A program made the translations under genes and the position numbers. A stretch of DNA of 64,000 nt. Source: Pseudomonas sp. RIT-562 (GTDB taxonomy: Bacteria > Pseudomonadota > Gammaproteobacteria > Pseudomonadales > Pseudomonadaceae). The DNA lies in contig NZ_JAPJIV010000022.1 of the NCBI RefSeq assembly GCF_026241895.1, forward strand, positions 1 to 64,000. The letters run 5' to 3'. A model generated the notes under the pieces. That model had not been told where the DNA came from and did not search any database. It saw only the letters and a list, made by a program, of their open reading frames with translations. Below, in pieces: positions 51,493 to 59,618 of this stretch; position 1 is the stretch's first letter, and each line of letters starts with the position of its first letter.

Positions 51493-53208
51493 CTAGGACT
51501 TGCGGGCCAAATGGTTGGCAGCGACATAAGCGAAGGTCATCGCCGGCCCCAGGGTGCCGCCGGCACCGGGATAGCTGGTGCCCATCACCGACGCCGAACA
51601 GTTGCCAATGGCGTACAACCCGTCAATGGCCGTGCCGTCCTCGCGCACCACCTGGGCATGCTCATTGGTCAGCAGGCCACCCTTGGTGCCGATGTCTCCG
51701 GCATCCAGGCGCATGGCGTAAAACGGGCCCTTGCGCAGGGGTGCCAGGCAGGGGTTCGGCTTGACGTTGCTGTCCCCGTAGTACCGGTCGAAGACATTGC
51801 CGCCCCGGGCGAAGTCCAGGTCCACGCCGGAATCGGCATAACGGTTGATCTTGTCCGCCGTGGTTTCCAGACCCGCGGGGTCAATGCCGATCTGCCGGGC
51901 CAGGCCCGCCAGGGTGTCGTCCTTCCAATACAGGTTGTTCAGCCACTCCTTGCGCAGGCGGCTGTCGGGCATGATCTGGCCAGGCATCAACGGGCCCATG
52001 GCATAGTTGAAACGGAAGCTGGCATCAAAAATCACCCAGGCCGGCACTGACCTTCCGCCGGTCTTCTGATTGTCCTGATGCATGGCATCGACGAACTCCA
52101 GGTACGGTGCCGCTTCGTTGACAAAGCGCTGCCCAAGGCCATTGACCACGATCGCGCCGGGGAATGCGCGCTCGGCGAAGATCCCCCGGGGTTTTTCTTC
52201 CCCGGGTACGGCGATCGTCGGCGCCCACCAGGCCCAATCCAGCAACGCGGTCGCCGCCCCTTGCTCAATGCCGGCGATGAGCGCCGCGCCGGTGTTGTTG
52301 CCCGGCGGTGTCGCGCTCCAGGCCTTGCGACTGGGTTTGGGCAAGTACTGGTCACGCAGGGACTGGTTCTGTTCGAAGCCACCCGAGGCGAGGATCACCC
52401 CGTGGCGCGCGTACAGTTGCCGTTCACTGCCGTCACGCTGCACGGTAATGCCACTCACCCTACCGTTGTCAGTGATCAGCGCGGAAAAATCGGTGTTGAG
52501 CCATAGCGGCACGTTGCGGTCCATCAGCGAGCGGCGCAACGAAGCGACCAGCGAACTGCCCAGGGAGGCGCGACGGTCGATCTTGCTCTTGCTCTTGCGC
52601 CGCCAGCTGAAGTCCAGCTTGTAACGCAGCATCAGTTTCATGATCAGCAGGCGCCAGCCGAAACTGCGCGCCATGACCTTGTGCGCGTCTCGCGCAGTCC
52701 AGGCGATGCATCCCATCAACAGGGTTGAAGGCGACGGCTTGCGTAAGTTCGCCAGTTCGTCACCCAGCAGGCTGGTGTCGAACAGCTCCGGGTCCAGCGT
52801 TCGCCCTCCCGCGAGGGAACCCGGCAGGTGCGGATAATAATCAGGGTACTTGGCGGCAACTGCGTAACGCACCCGGCTGATGCGGGTGAGCGCTTCGATC
52901 ATCTTTGGCGCGTTATCCAGATAGGCACGCAGCCGCACTTCATCCACATGCTCGCCTGCCGCCGCTTTCAGGTAGGTCAGCGCCGAGGCATAGCTGTCGT
53001 TGCTGCTGATGCGGGAGAAGTAGTGGTTGTTGGGAATCCAGATGCCGCCCCCGGAGATTGCCGAAGTGCCGCCGTACTGAGCGCTTTTTTCCACCACCAG
53101 TACGCTTAAACCCTGGTCGGCGAGGAACACCGCCGAAGTCATCGCACCTGCGCCCGAACCGACGACAATTACGTCGTAGTGGGTCTGAGACTGAACTTGA
53201 GCCGTCAT
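51493..53208 (-). CDS. 3-ketosteroid delta-1-dehydrogenase (KstD)-like
   Basis: 571 aa. VVGSGAGAM (FAD, residues 17-22), YGGTSAISGGGIWIPNN, DYYPHLPG with Tyr 124/125, and SYPGAGGTLGPAMTFAY near the C-terminus with Tyr 546 and Gly 550. These match KstD features: Tyr in the DYYP motif and the Tyr-x3-Gly pair that binds the 3-keto group (Y119, Y487 and G491 in the Rhodococcus enzyme, from memory). It would make the 1(2) double bond needed for ring B opening. ATG 53208 directly follows AACAACA. In operon N with the amidase and aldehyde dehydrogenase. Confidence 0.88.
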   Translation of the reverse strand: MTAQVQSQTHYDVIVVGSGAGAMTSAVFLADQGLSVLVVEKSAQYGGTSAISGGGIWIPNNHYFSRISSNDSYASALTYLKAAAGEHVDEVRLRAYLDNAPKMIEALTRISRVRYAVAAKYPDYYPHLPGSLAGGRTLDPELFDTSLLGDELANLRKPSPSTLLMGCIAWTARDAHKVMARSFGWRLLIMKLMLRYKLDFSWRRKSKSKIDRRASLGSSLVASLRRSLMDRNVPLWLNTDFSALITDNGRVSGITVQRDGSERQLYARHGVILASGGFEQNQSLRDQYLPKPSRKAWSATPPGNNTGAALIAGIEQGAATALLDWAWWAPTIAVPGEEKPRGIFAERAFPGAIVVNGLGQRFVNEAAPYLEFVDAMHQDNQKTGGRSVPAWVIFDASFRFNYAMGPLMPGQIMPDSRLRKEWLNNLYWKDDTLAGLARQIGIDPAGLETTADKINRYADSGVDLDFARGGNVFDRYYGDSNVKPNPCLAPLRKGPFYAMRLDAGDIGTKGGLLTNEHAQVVREDGTAIDGLYAIGNCSASVMGTSYPGAGGTLGPAMTFAYVAANHLARKS

Positions 53209-53215
53209 TGTTGTT
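53208..53215 (-). promoter_or_regulatory. Crc/Hfq catabolite-activity motif at KstD start
   Basis: AACAACAA whose last A starts ATG 53208. Confidence 0.6.
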
Positions 53216-53265
53216 ATGCCATTAGCTGAGGTCAGAAAACCGCCGCCGACGCAGCGGGGTTTGGG

Positions 53266-54834
53266 TTATACAGAGGCGCGTTTCGCGGCCCATGGGTGAG
53301 CCTGTTCCAGCTGGCTGGCCAGACGCAGCAGCACGTCCTCCCCGCCCAGTTGCGCGGTGAACATCATGCCCACCGGCAAGCCGTTGTCGCTCTGGCCCAA
53401 AGGCAGGGAGATAGCCGGCTGGCCGCTGACGTTGGCGACCACGGTGAAGCCGGCGCTGCCCATTGCGTGGTGGGCGTAGCTGTCCCAGGGCTGGTCAAGG
53501 GACAACAGGCCGAGTTGCGGGGTCAGGCTGCCGGTGACGGGTGACAGGATCACGTCAAAACGTTCGAAGTGCCGTTCCATGATGGCGCTGACACTTTCGA
53601 ACGCCTGCCGCGCGCGGAACAGGTCTGCGCCACTGGTGCCTTTGGAGCGTTCCAGGTTGACCAGGGTGATCTTTTCCAGATCCGCTGCAGTCACAGCCCG
53701 TCCAAGCACCTGTTCGCGTTCGTGGATCTGCACGCGCAAGGCCGTGCCGAGCGCCGTGCCATGGGCGCCGAACAACTGGCGCGGATCGACGTTCAGGCTC
53801 AACTCATCCACCTCATGCCCGAGGGCCAGCAGTTGCTTGATGGTCTGTTCGAGCGTGGCGGCAATGGCCGGCTCCAGTGGTGCACCAGTCAGTGATTGGC
53901 GCACCACGGCGACGCGCAGTTTGCCCGGATCACGTTGCAGTTCTTCCACATAGGGCCGGACCAGCGGCGGGCACCAGTAAGCACTGCCCGCTTCGTGGCC
54001 TTGGCCGGCATCGAGAAACAACGCGGTATCGCGCACGGTGCGCGACACGACATTGGCCACGCTGGCGCCAAACGCGCCTTCAAAATGCAGCGGCCCGCTG
54101 GGGGTGCGATAACGGCTGGGCTTGAGCCCGACCACGCCGCAGTACGAAGCCGGAATCCGGATCGAGCCGCCGCCATCGGTGGCGTGCGCCACGGGAACGA
54201 TCCCCGCCGCTACTGCAGCCGCCGAGCCACCGGAGGATCCGCCGGCACTCATGGCCAGGTTCCAGGGGTTGTGTGTCTGGCCCCAGGCCAGGGACTCAGT
54301 GGTGGTGGTCAAGCCGAACTCGGGGGACGTGGTCTTGCCGAACGGCACCGCCCCGGCCTGTTGATAGCGGGCGATCAAGGTACTGGTGCGGGCGGCGGCG
54401 GGTGAATCCTTGAAAAACCGGCTGCCGTTACTGGTGATCGTGCCCTGCAGCGAGGTGTTCAAGTCCTTGAACAGCAACGGCACACCCGCGAGGGAGCCCT
54501 GGTCATGGCTGCCGGCAGCGCGGCGCTGCGCCAGCAATGTGCGCGCGTAGTCCTCATGCAGCATGTTCACGGCGTTGATCCGGGCATTGACCTCGTTGTA
54601 ACGGGACAGCGCCGCGGCCAACAGATCTTCGGCGCTCAACTCGCCACTGCGGATGGCCTGGCTCATGGCCCAGGCGTCCATCGACTGATAGTCGCTGGCC
54701 GCAAGCCCCTGCGCGCGGGCGTCGGCAAAACGCCCCAGAAGGCCGACGCCGATTGCGACGGCACCGGCCTTGAGCACGCTGCGGCGCGGCCAGTCGGTGA
54801 TGGAATTGAGTGGTGCGGACTCGTGGTTATCCAT
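53266..54834 (-). CDS. Amidase signature family hydrolase with Tat signal
   Basis: 522 aa. Twin-arginine signal (WPRRSVLKAGAVAIGVGLLG, Arg 17-18, processed near DARAQG), then the amidase-signature core with the catalytic Lys (LLFKDLNTS), Ser loop GGSSGGSAAAVAAG and SIRIPASYCG. Hydrolyses an amide bond outside the cytoplasm. Between the aldehyde dehydrogenase and KstD genes in operon N; de-conjugation of bile-salt amides before uptake is an attractive inference, but other amide substrates are possible. An AATAACAA motif lies 23 nt upstream. Confidence 0.86.
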   Translation of the reverse strand: MDNHESAPLNSITDWPRRSVLKAGAVAIGVGLLGRFADARAQGLAASDYQSMDAWAMSQAIRSGELSAEDLLAAALSRYNEVNARINAVNMLHEDYARTLLAQRRAAGSHDQGSLAGVPLLFKDLNTSLQGTITSNGSRFFKDSPAAARTSTLIARYQQAGAVPFGKTTSPEFGLTTTTESLAWGQTHNPWNLAMSAGGSSGGSAAAVAAGIVPVAHATDGGGSIRIPASYCGVVGLKPSRYRTPSGPLHFEGAFGASVANVVSRTVRDTALFLDAGQGHEAGSAYWCPPLVRPYVEELQRDPGKLRVAVVRQSLTGAPLEPAIAATLEQTIKQLLALGHEVDELSLNVDPRQLFGAHGTALGTALRVQIHEREQVLGRAVTAADLEKITLVNLERSKGTSGADLFRARQAFESVSAIMERHFERFDVILSPVTGSLTPQLGLLSLDQPWDSYAHHAMGSAGFTVVANVSGQPAISLPLGQSDNGLPVGMMFTAQLGGEDVLLRLASQLEQAHPWAAKRASV

Positions 54835-54857
54835 GGTAATGCTCGCGCCCTGGTTGA

Positions 54858-54865
54858 TTGTTATT
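54858..54865 (-). promoter_or_regulatory. Crc/Hfq catabolite-activity motif before amidase
   Basis: AATAACAA on the minus strand, 23 nt before ATG 54834. Confidence 0.5.
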
Positions 54866-54906
54866 TTGCGAAGTGCACTGTTGCTTCGGGAAACCCTGAG
54901 CTGACG

Positions 54907-56343
54907 TCAGTCGCGAGTGACCCCGGCCAACATGGTCGCCAGGTAGTGCTCGCCATACGGCGGCAGCAGCCCCCACTCGCGGCGCGGGTCGTGAGCTGGC
55001 GCCTTGAACACGGTGCGCATGTGACTGAATTCGAGAAAGCCTTCACGGCCATGGTAGTGGCCCATGCCCGAGGCACCGATTCCACCGAACGGCGCATCAT
55101 GCAGGGCCGCGTGCATCATCACGTCGTTGATGGTGACCCCGCCGGACACGGTGTTTTCCAATACGTGACGTTGCTCCTGTGCGTCCTCGCCAAAGTAATA
55201 CAGCGCCAGGGGATGTGGCCGTGCGTTGATTTGCGCGATCACCTGATCGAGGTCGCCATAGCTGAGCACCACCATGGCCGGGCCAAAGATTTCTTCTTGC
55301 ATGATCAGGCTGTCCGAGGCCGGATCAACCACCACCCGCAACGGCCGACGACGCTCTTGTGCAGCCACCGGCAACGGTTCTGGCAGGCACTCGATGCGGG
55401 CACCGCGTGACTCGGCGTCGCGCACCAGGCCTTCGACCCGATCGAGGTGGCGCTGGTTGACTACCGCGACCACGTCCGGGTTGCCGACCACCGTCGGATT
55501 GAGGTCGCGGTAAGCCCCGCGCAGGGCATCGAGGAACGATTCCAGTTGAGCCTTGGGCACGTAGACCAGGTCCGGATTGATGCAGATCTGCCCGGCATTG
55601 GTGGACTTGCCCGCCGCAATGCTGAACGCAACCTTGTTCAGGTCGGCAGTGCGCGAAACGATCACCGGTGACTTGCCACCCAGCTCCAGGGTGACCGGCA
55701 CCAGGTTTTTTGCAGCGTTGCCCATGATGTGCCGACCTATCGCCGTGCCGCCGGTGAACACCAGGTGGTCGAAAGGCTGGCTGCTGAAAGCTTCACCCAG
55801 TGCCTGCCCGCCATTCACCACCGCGACCACCAGCGGATCCATGTGCCGGGCACACAGTTGCGCCACCAGCTCGGCCGTGCGCGGCACCACTTCCGAAGGT
55901 TTGAGAATCGCCCGGTTACCGGCGGCAAGCGCCGAGGCCAGCGGGCTGAACAAGGTATACAGCGGCGCGTTCCAGGTGCCCATGATGCCCACCGTGCCTT
56001 TGGGCTGATGCATGACCCAGGCCCGGGCGCCGAGCTGGTCATAGGGAGAAAACATTTCGCGCGGCTCGTCCTGCATCCACTCCTGCAGATGGTCACGGGC
56101 GTACTTGAGGGAAGCGAGGGAACCAAGCACATCATTCATCAAGGAAAAACCGGCAGGCCGCCCGCCAAAGTCCTGATCGATCGCCGTGGTCAGCGCCGCA
56201 TGATTGTCGACCAACAGGTCGATGACTTGCTGCAGACGCTGGCGACGGGTTTCGGCGCTGACGCTGCCGGCACTGGCAAAGGCGCTTTGCTGTTGCGCCA
56301 GCAGGCTGGAAAGGACTTGGACAGAAGACGTGTCTGAACTCAT
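54907..56343 (-). CDS. NAD(P)-dependent aldehyde dehydrogenase (coniferyl-type)
   Basis: 478 aa ALDH. GTWNAPLYT near the substrate entrance, FTGGTAIGRHI Rossmann loop, catalytic Glu 220 (TLELGGKSP) and Cys 254 (NAGQICINPD). The short form without extended N-terminus and its motif pattern resemble coniferyl aldehyde dehydrogenases. In bile-acid degraders an aldehyde dehydrogenase (Sad) oxidises the steroid aldehyde left by the side-chain aldolase, a plausible role here. AAGGGGA precedes ATG 56343. First gene of operon N; palindromic box at 56428-56447. Confidence 0.88.
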   Translation of the reverse strand: MSSDTSSVQVLSSLLAQQQSAFASAGSVSAETRRQRLQQVIDLLVDNHAALTTAIDQDFGGRPAGFSLMNDVLGSLASLKYARDHLQEWMQDEPREMFSPYDQLGARAWVMHQPKGTVGIMGTWNAPLYTLFSPLASALAAGNRAILKPSEVVPRTAELVAQLCARHMDPLVVAVVNGGQALGEAFSSQPFDHLVFTGGTAIGRHIMGNAAKNLVPVTLELGGKSPVIVSRTADLNKVAFSIAAGKSTNAGQICINPDLVYVPKAQLESFLDALRGAYRDLNPTVVGNPDVVAVVNQRHLDRVEGLVRDAESRGARIECLPEPLPVAAQERRRPLRVVVDPASDSLIMQEEIFGPAMVVLSYGDLDQVIAQINARPHPLALYYFGEDAQEQRHVLENTVSGGVTINDVMMHAALHDAPFGGIGASGMGHYHGREGFLEFSHMRTVFKAPAHDPRREWGLLPPYGEHYLATMLAGVTRD

Positions 56344-56427
56344 TGTTATCCCCTTGCAGGTTGGCTCGATGGCCGGTGAGCGCCCGATGCGCCTGGCGCC
56401 ACCCTAGCTGCGCGAACCGCTGCCGCG

Positions 56428-56447
56428 CCTCGTCCAATCGGACGAGG
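56428..56447 (-). promoter_or_regulatory. Perfect palindromic version of the cluster box (operon N)
   Basis: CCTCGTCC-AATC-GGACGAGG, 8-bp perfect arms, the most symmetrical copy. The core GTC-N6-GAC is kept; flank is GAGG rather than GATG. It lies 84 bp before the ALDH start and 15 bp from the plus-strand box at 56463. Confidence 0.65.
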
Positions 56448-56462
56448 TTGCTGCATTAGTGT

Positions 56463-56480
56463 TAGTCCGTTGAGACGATG
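56463..56480 (+). promoter_or_regulatory. Cluster box upstream of operon O
   Basis: TAGTCCGTTGAGACGATG, identical to 11371-11388; 61 bp before ATG 56542. AATACT lies 20 bp after the box, a possible -10. Confidence 0.78.
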
Positions 56481-56541
56481 TTCAGCCCGCGCATTCACTC
56501 AATACTGGCCATACGAAAATCCCCACTCCATGAGGCCAGTC

Positions 56542-57525
56542 ATGGCAATGCAAAACACCAGCTTCGATCCCCAGGCATTTCGTGCCGCGCTCGGCACGTT
56601 CACTACCGGGGTCACGATCATCACCACCCACACCGAAGACGGCTCGCCGGTAGGCATTACTGCCAACAGCTTCAATTCGGTATCACTCAACCCGCCACTG
56701 GTGCTCTGGAGCCTGTCCAAACAAGCGCGCAGCCTGCCGATTTTCAGCAGCGGCAAGCACTGGAACGTGCACGTGCTGTCCACCGAGCAGGAGACCCTGT
56801 CGGGACGCTTCGCCACCCAGGGCGAAAACAAGTTCGCCGAAATCGAACTGGACAGCGGCGTCAGTGCCGCACCGCTGCTGCAGGATTGCACGGCGCGTTT
56901 CCAGTGCCGCACGGCGTTCCAGTACGAAGGCGGCGATCACGTGATCTTTGTCGGCGAAGTCCTCGCCTTCGATCACAGCGACCGTCCCCCGCTAGCGTTC
57001 CAGAGCGGTCAATACGCCCTGGCGACACGCAAGCCACGCAGCGAACTGCGCCTGGCGACCACACCGCCGCCACCCGAATGCAGCTACACCGAGGACCTGC
57101 TCGGCTACCTGCTGGGGCGCGCCCACTACCAGGCGCTCAATGCGCTGCGGCAACTGTTGAACAGTCAGCAACTGGACGAACAAACGTTTTTTATCCTGTC
57201 GATCCTGTGCATTCGCGACAACATGACGCTCGATGAAATCAATACTTTCGTGACATACACCGGTCGCGAAGTGACGCTGGCCAGCATGCGTTTTCTCGAG
57301 CGCCAGCGCCTGGTGGCGTTCGAGGGTTCGGCTGAGTCGCTGCGCTTCGTTCTTACGGCCCAGGGCCGTGAAGTGTCATTGCACCAACTGGCGTTGGCCA
57401 AGGCCGTTGAAGAAGACCTCTCGGCCAAGTTGGGAGCTGCCGACGCCCAAGCCCTGAAAGTTTTGCTCAAGCGCGCGATTGTCGTCAGTGACCCCGGCTT
57501 GCCGGATTTGTGGGCTCCGCGATGA
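56542..57525 (+). CDS. Flavin reductase (HsaB-like) with C-terminal regulatory domain
   Basis: 327 aa. Residues about 1-160 are a flavin reductase-like FMN-binding domain (FRAALGTFTTGVTIIT, GITANSFNSVSLNPPLVLWS). The C-terminal half resembles a MarR-like winged helix (FFILSILCIRDNMTLDEINT...), as in the reductase of p-hydroxyphenylacetate hydroxylase, where that domain senses the substrate. It would supply reduced flavin to the HsaA-like oxygenase at 9323, encoded 46 kb away but under the same box. ATG 56542 has GAGG six bases upstream. Followed by the MFS gene with a four-base overlap. Confidence 0.85.
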   Translation: MAMQNTSFDPQAFRAALGTFTTGVTIITTHTEDGSPVGITANSFNSVSLNPPLVLWSLSKQARSLPIFSSGKHWNVHVLSTEQETLSGRFATQGENKFAEIELDSGVSAAPLLQDCTARFQCRTAFQYEGGDHVIFVGEVLAFDHSDRPPLAFQSGQYALATRKPRSELRLATTPPPPECSYTEDLLGYLLGRAHYQALNALRQLLNSQQLDEQTFFILSILCIRDNMTLDEINTFVTYTGREVTLASMRFLERQRLVAFEGSAESLRFVLTAQGREVSLHQLALAKAVEEDLSAKLGAADAQALKVLLKRAIVVSDPGLPDLWAPR

Positions 57526-58850
57526 CCGCTCGCGCAGGCGTGTTGCCACCGGCCACGGTCGGCTGGGGCAGCCACGGCTTGCTGGTGCTGTTGGCCCTGG
57601 TGTTTGCCGACAATTTTGTCGGCAGGCAGATACTCGCGGTGATGGTCGAACCGATCAAAGCCGAATTCGCTATCAGCGATACTGCAATCGGGCTGATCTC
57701 GGGGCTGGCGTTTGCGTCGGTTTATGCGCTGGTCGGGTTGCCAGCGGGCCGGCTGGTCGATCGCATGCCGCGTACGCGCCTGCTGGCGATGTCTTGCCTG
57801 CTCTGGGCCGTCGCGACCATGGCCTGCGGGTTGGCTGGCAGCTTCATGGCGCTGGCCGTGGCACGGATGCTGGTGGCCGTCAGCGAATCGCCGACCACAT
57901 CGGCGTCGCTGTCGTTGATCGCCGATCTGTATCCGCCACAACGGCGCTCTTTCGCCATCAGTTGTTTTACCGCAGCACCGACGTTTTCCTCGATCGTCGG
58001 CTTGAGCATTGGCGCCTGGGTAGTCCAGCACTACGGCTGGCGCAGCGGCTTCATTGCCCTGGCCCTGCCGGGCCTGGCGTTCAGCGCGATTCTTGGTTTT
58101 TTTGTGCGCGAGCCTAAGCGTGGCCGCTGGGACCTTGCCCCACAGCCCCATACACAACCTGCACTGCTGAGCATGGGCGCCGAAGCCCGCAAGTTGTGGG
58201 CCTTGCCTGCCTACCGTTGCCTGATTCTTGCCGGCGGCCTGACCACCTTGAGCGCCTATGCCATTGCCATGTGGAACACCAGTTTCCTGATGCGCTCCCA
58301 CGGCTTGTCGCTGCAACATGCCGGACTCCTGGTGGGCGTAGTTTGCGGTGTCTGCGCTGGCACCGGCGGCCTGTTCAGTGGCTGGTTGAGCGACCGCCTG
58401 TGCCGCCGCCATCCACACTGGCAAGTGTCCATTCCAATACTCGGCCACCTGCTCGGTCTCTGCGCGCTGGCCCCTTATCTGCTCTGGTCCGATGCCCTGC
58501 TGATGCACCTGGGTGATGTACCGATTCCAGTGGCCATGCTCTGGTGTGCCCTGTATGCCTTTTTTGCCGTGTGGTGGGTCGCCCCTTCATACAACTTGGT
58601 TACGCAGCTGGTGCCGGCCAATCGACGGGGTAGCGCCATGGCCTTGCAGACCATCATCAGCACGCTTTTAGGAGTGGGTGTCGGCCCGCTGATGACCGGG
58701 TTGTTCAGTGACATGCTGCAACCTGTGTTGGGCCAGCAATCACTGCGGTACGCGCTGTTGCTGGTCAACCTGCCGGTGATTTTCTCGGTGTTGTTGCTGA
58801 TGCGTACCGCGCATCACGCGCGCGCAACGGGCTATCGCCATGCTGAGTAA
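57522..58850 (+). CDS. MFS transporter (spinster-like)
   Basis: 442 aa with 12 predicted helices. DNFVGRQILAVMVEPIKAEF and the loop GRLVDRMPRTRLLA between helices 2 and 3 are close to those of the MFS at 34055 (DRQLMAILIEPVKLEF, GRLSDRIGRK), and both are 442 aa, so they are paralogues. ATG 57522 overlaps the reductase TGA by four bases (ATGA). Its loop has lost the basic RK of the classical motif, suggesting divergence in substrate or direction. Confidence 0.87.
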   Translation: MTARAGVLPPATVGWGSHGLLVLLALVFADNFVGRQILAVMVEPIKAEFAISDTAIGLISGLAFASVYALVGLPAGRLVDRMPRTRLLAMSCLLWAVATMACGLAGSFMALAVARMLVAVSESPTTSASLSLIADLYPPQRRSFAISCFTAAPTFSSIVGLSIGAWVVQHYGWRSGFIALALPGLAFSAILGFFVREPKRGRWDLAPQPHTQPALLSMGAEARKLWALPAYRCLILAGGLTTLSAYAIAMWNTSFLMRSHGLSLQHAGLLVGVVCGVCAGTGGLFSGWLSDRLCRRHPHWQVSIPILGHLLGLCALAPYLLWSDALLMHLGDVPIPVAMLWCALYAFFAVWWVAPSYNLVTQLVPANRRGSAMALQTIISTLLGVGVGPLMTGLFSDMLQPVLGQQSLRYALLLVNLPVIFSVLLLMRTAHHARATGYRHAE

Positions 58851-58889
58851 TTTGCCCACTCCGTTGTTTTCTCCAGATGACGAATTCAT

Positions 58890-59522
58890 ATGCCCGCCAC
58901 TAACGCCTTAGCCAGTCCACTCCATAGCGCCCGCGACCGCCTGCTCGACGCCGCCCTGGAACTCTTCGCCACCCGGGGTTTCCAGGCCATAGGTTTACGC
59001 GATCTGGCGAGCCATGTCGGGCTGCATGCCGGATCGCTCTATCATCACTTCGAGAATAAACAGTCGCTGTTATACGAGTTGATAGAGTCCGCATTAACGG
59101 ATCTATTGTCCGATACTGTGGGACGAATCAAAGGAATACGTAGCCCTGGCAAGCGCTTGAACCTGTTCATTCAAGCCTTCACGGCTTTTAATCTGAATGA
59201 AAAATACCGATTGACGCTGATTACCCACGAGTTTGCCAATCTTGATCAACAACAGCAGCTGCGGATCATCCAGCTGAAAAACACTTACTCATCCGTGTTG
59301 CGCAACATCATCGCCGAGCTTAACCGCAGCGCCAGCAAGCCCGCCGGGGAATCTTGCCCAAGCACCAGTGCAATCATTTTAGTTTTATTTGGCCAGACGC
59401 ATTGGTACGCCTTGGAAACCCGTGAATCGCAGCTCAGTGAAATACTCTTGAATGTTGCTATTTGTATTATTTCAAATAACAAAAAACCGCAATCAAATAT
59501 GCCAGTACCCCGGGATTGTTGA
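58890..59522 (+). CDS. TetR family transcriptional regulator
   Basis: 210 aa. N-terminal TetR helix-turn-helix (RDRLLDAALELFATRGFQAI, LRDLASHVGLHAGSLYHHF), and a C-terminal ligand domain of the kind seen in lipid- and steroid-responsive repressors such as KstR, though no specific match is claimed. Starts 39 bp after the MFS gene, probably the end of operon O. AT content rises towards its 3' end. Candidate repressor of the cluster; may instead be the reader of the box. Confidence 0.88.
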   Translation: MPATNALASPLHSARDRLLDAALELFATRGFQAIGLRDLASHVGLHAGSLYHHFENKQSLLYELIESALTDLLSDTVGRIKGIRSPGKRLNLFIQAFTAFNLNEKYRLTLITHEFANLDQQQQLRIIQLKNTYSSVLRNIIAELNRSASKPAGESCPSTSAIILVLFGQTHWYALETRESQLSEILLNVAICIISNNKKPQSNMPVPRDC

Positions 59523-59618
59523 ATCAGCATTAATGAACGACTGGTCCTTTACGGTAGAACCGAGCAGCTTATTAATGCAAAATCGTAAACCCTGCACGCG
59601 GCTGTTGACTGTTTTCCC

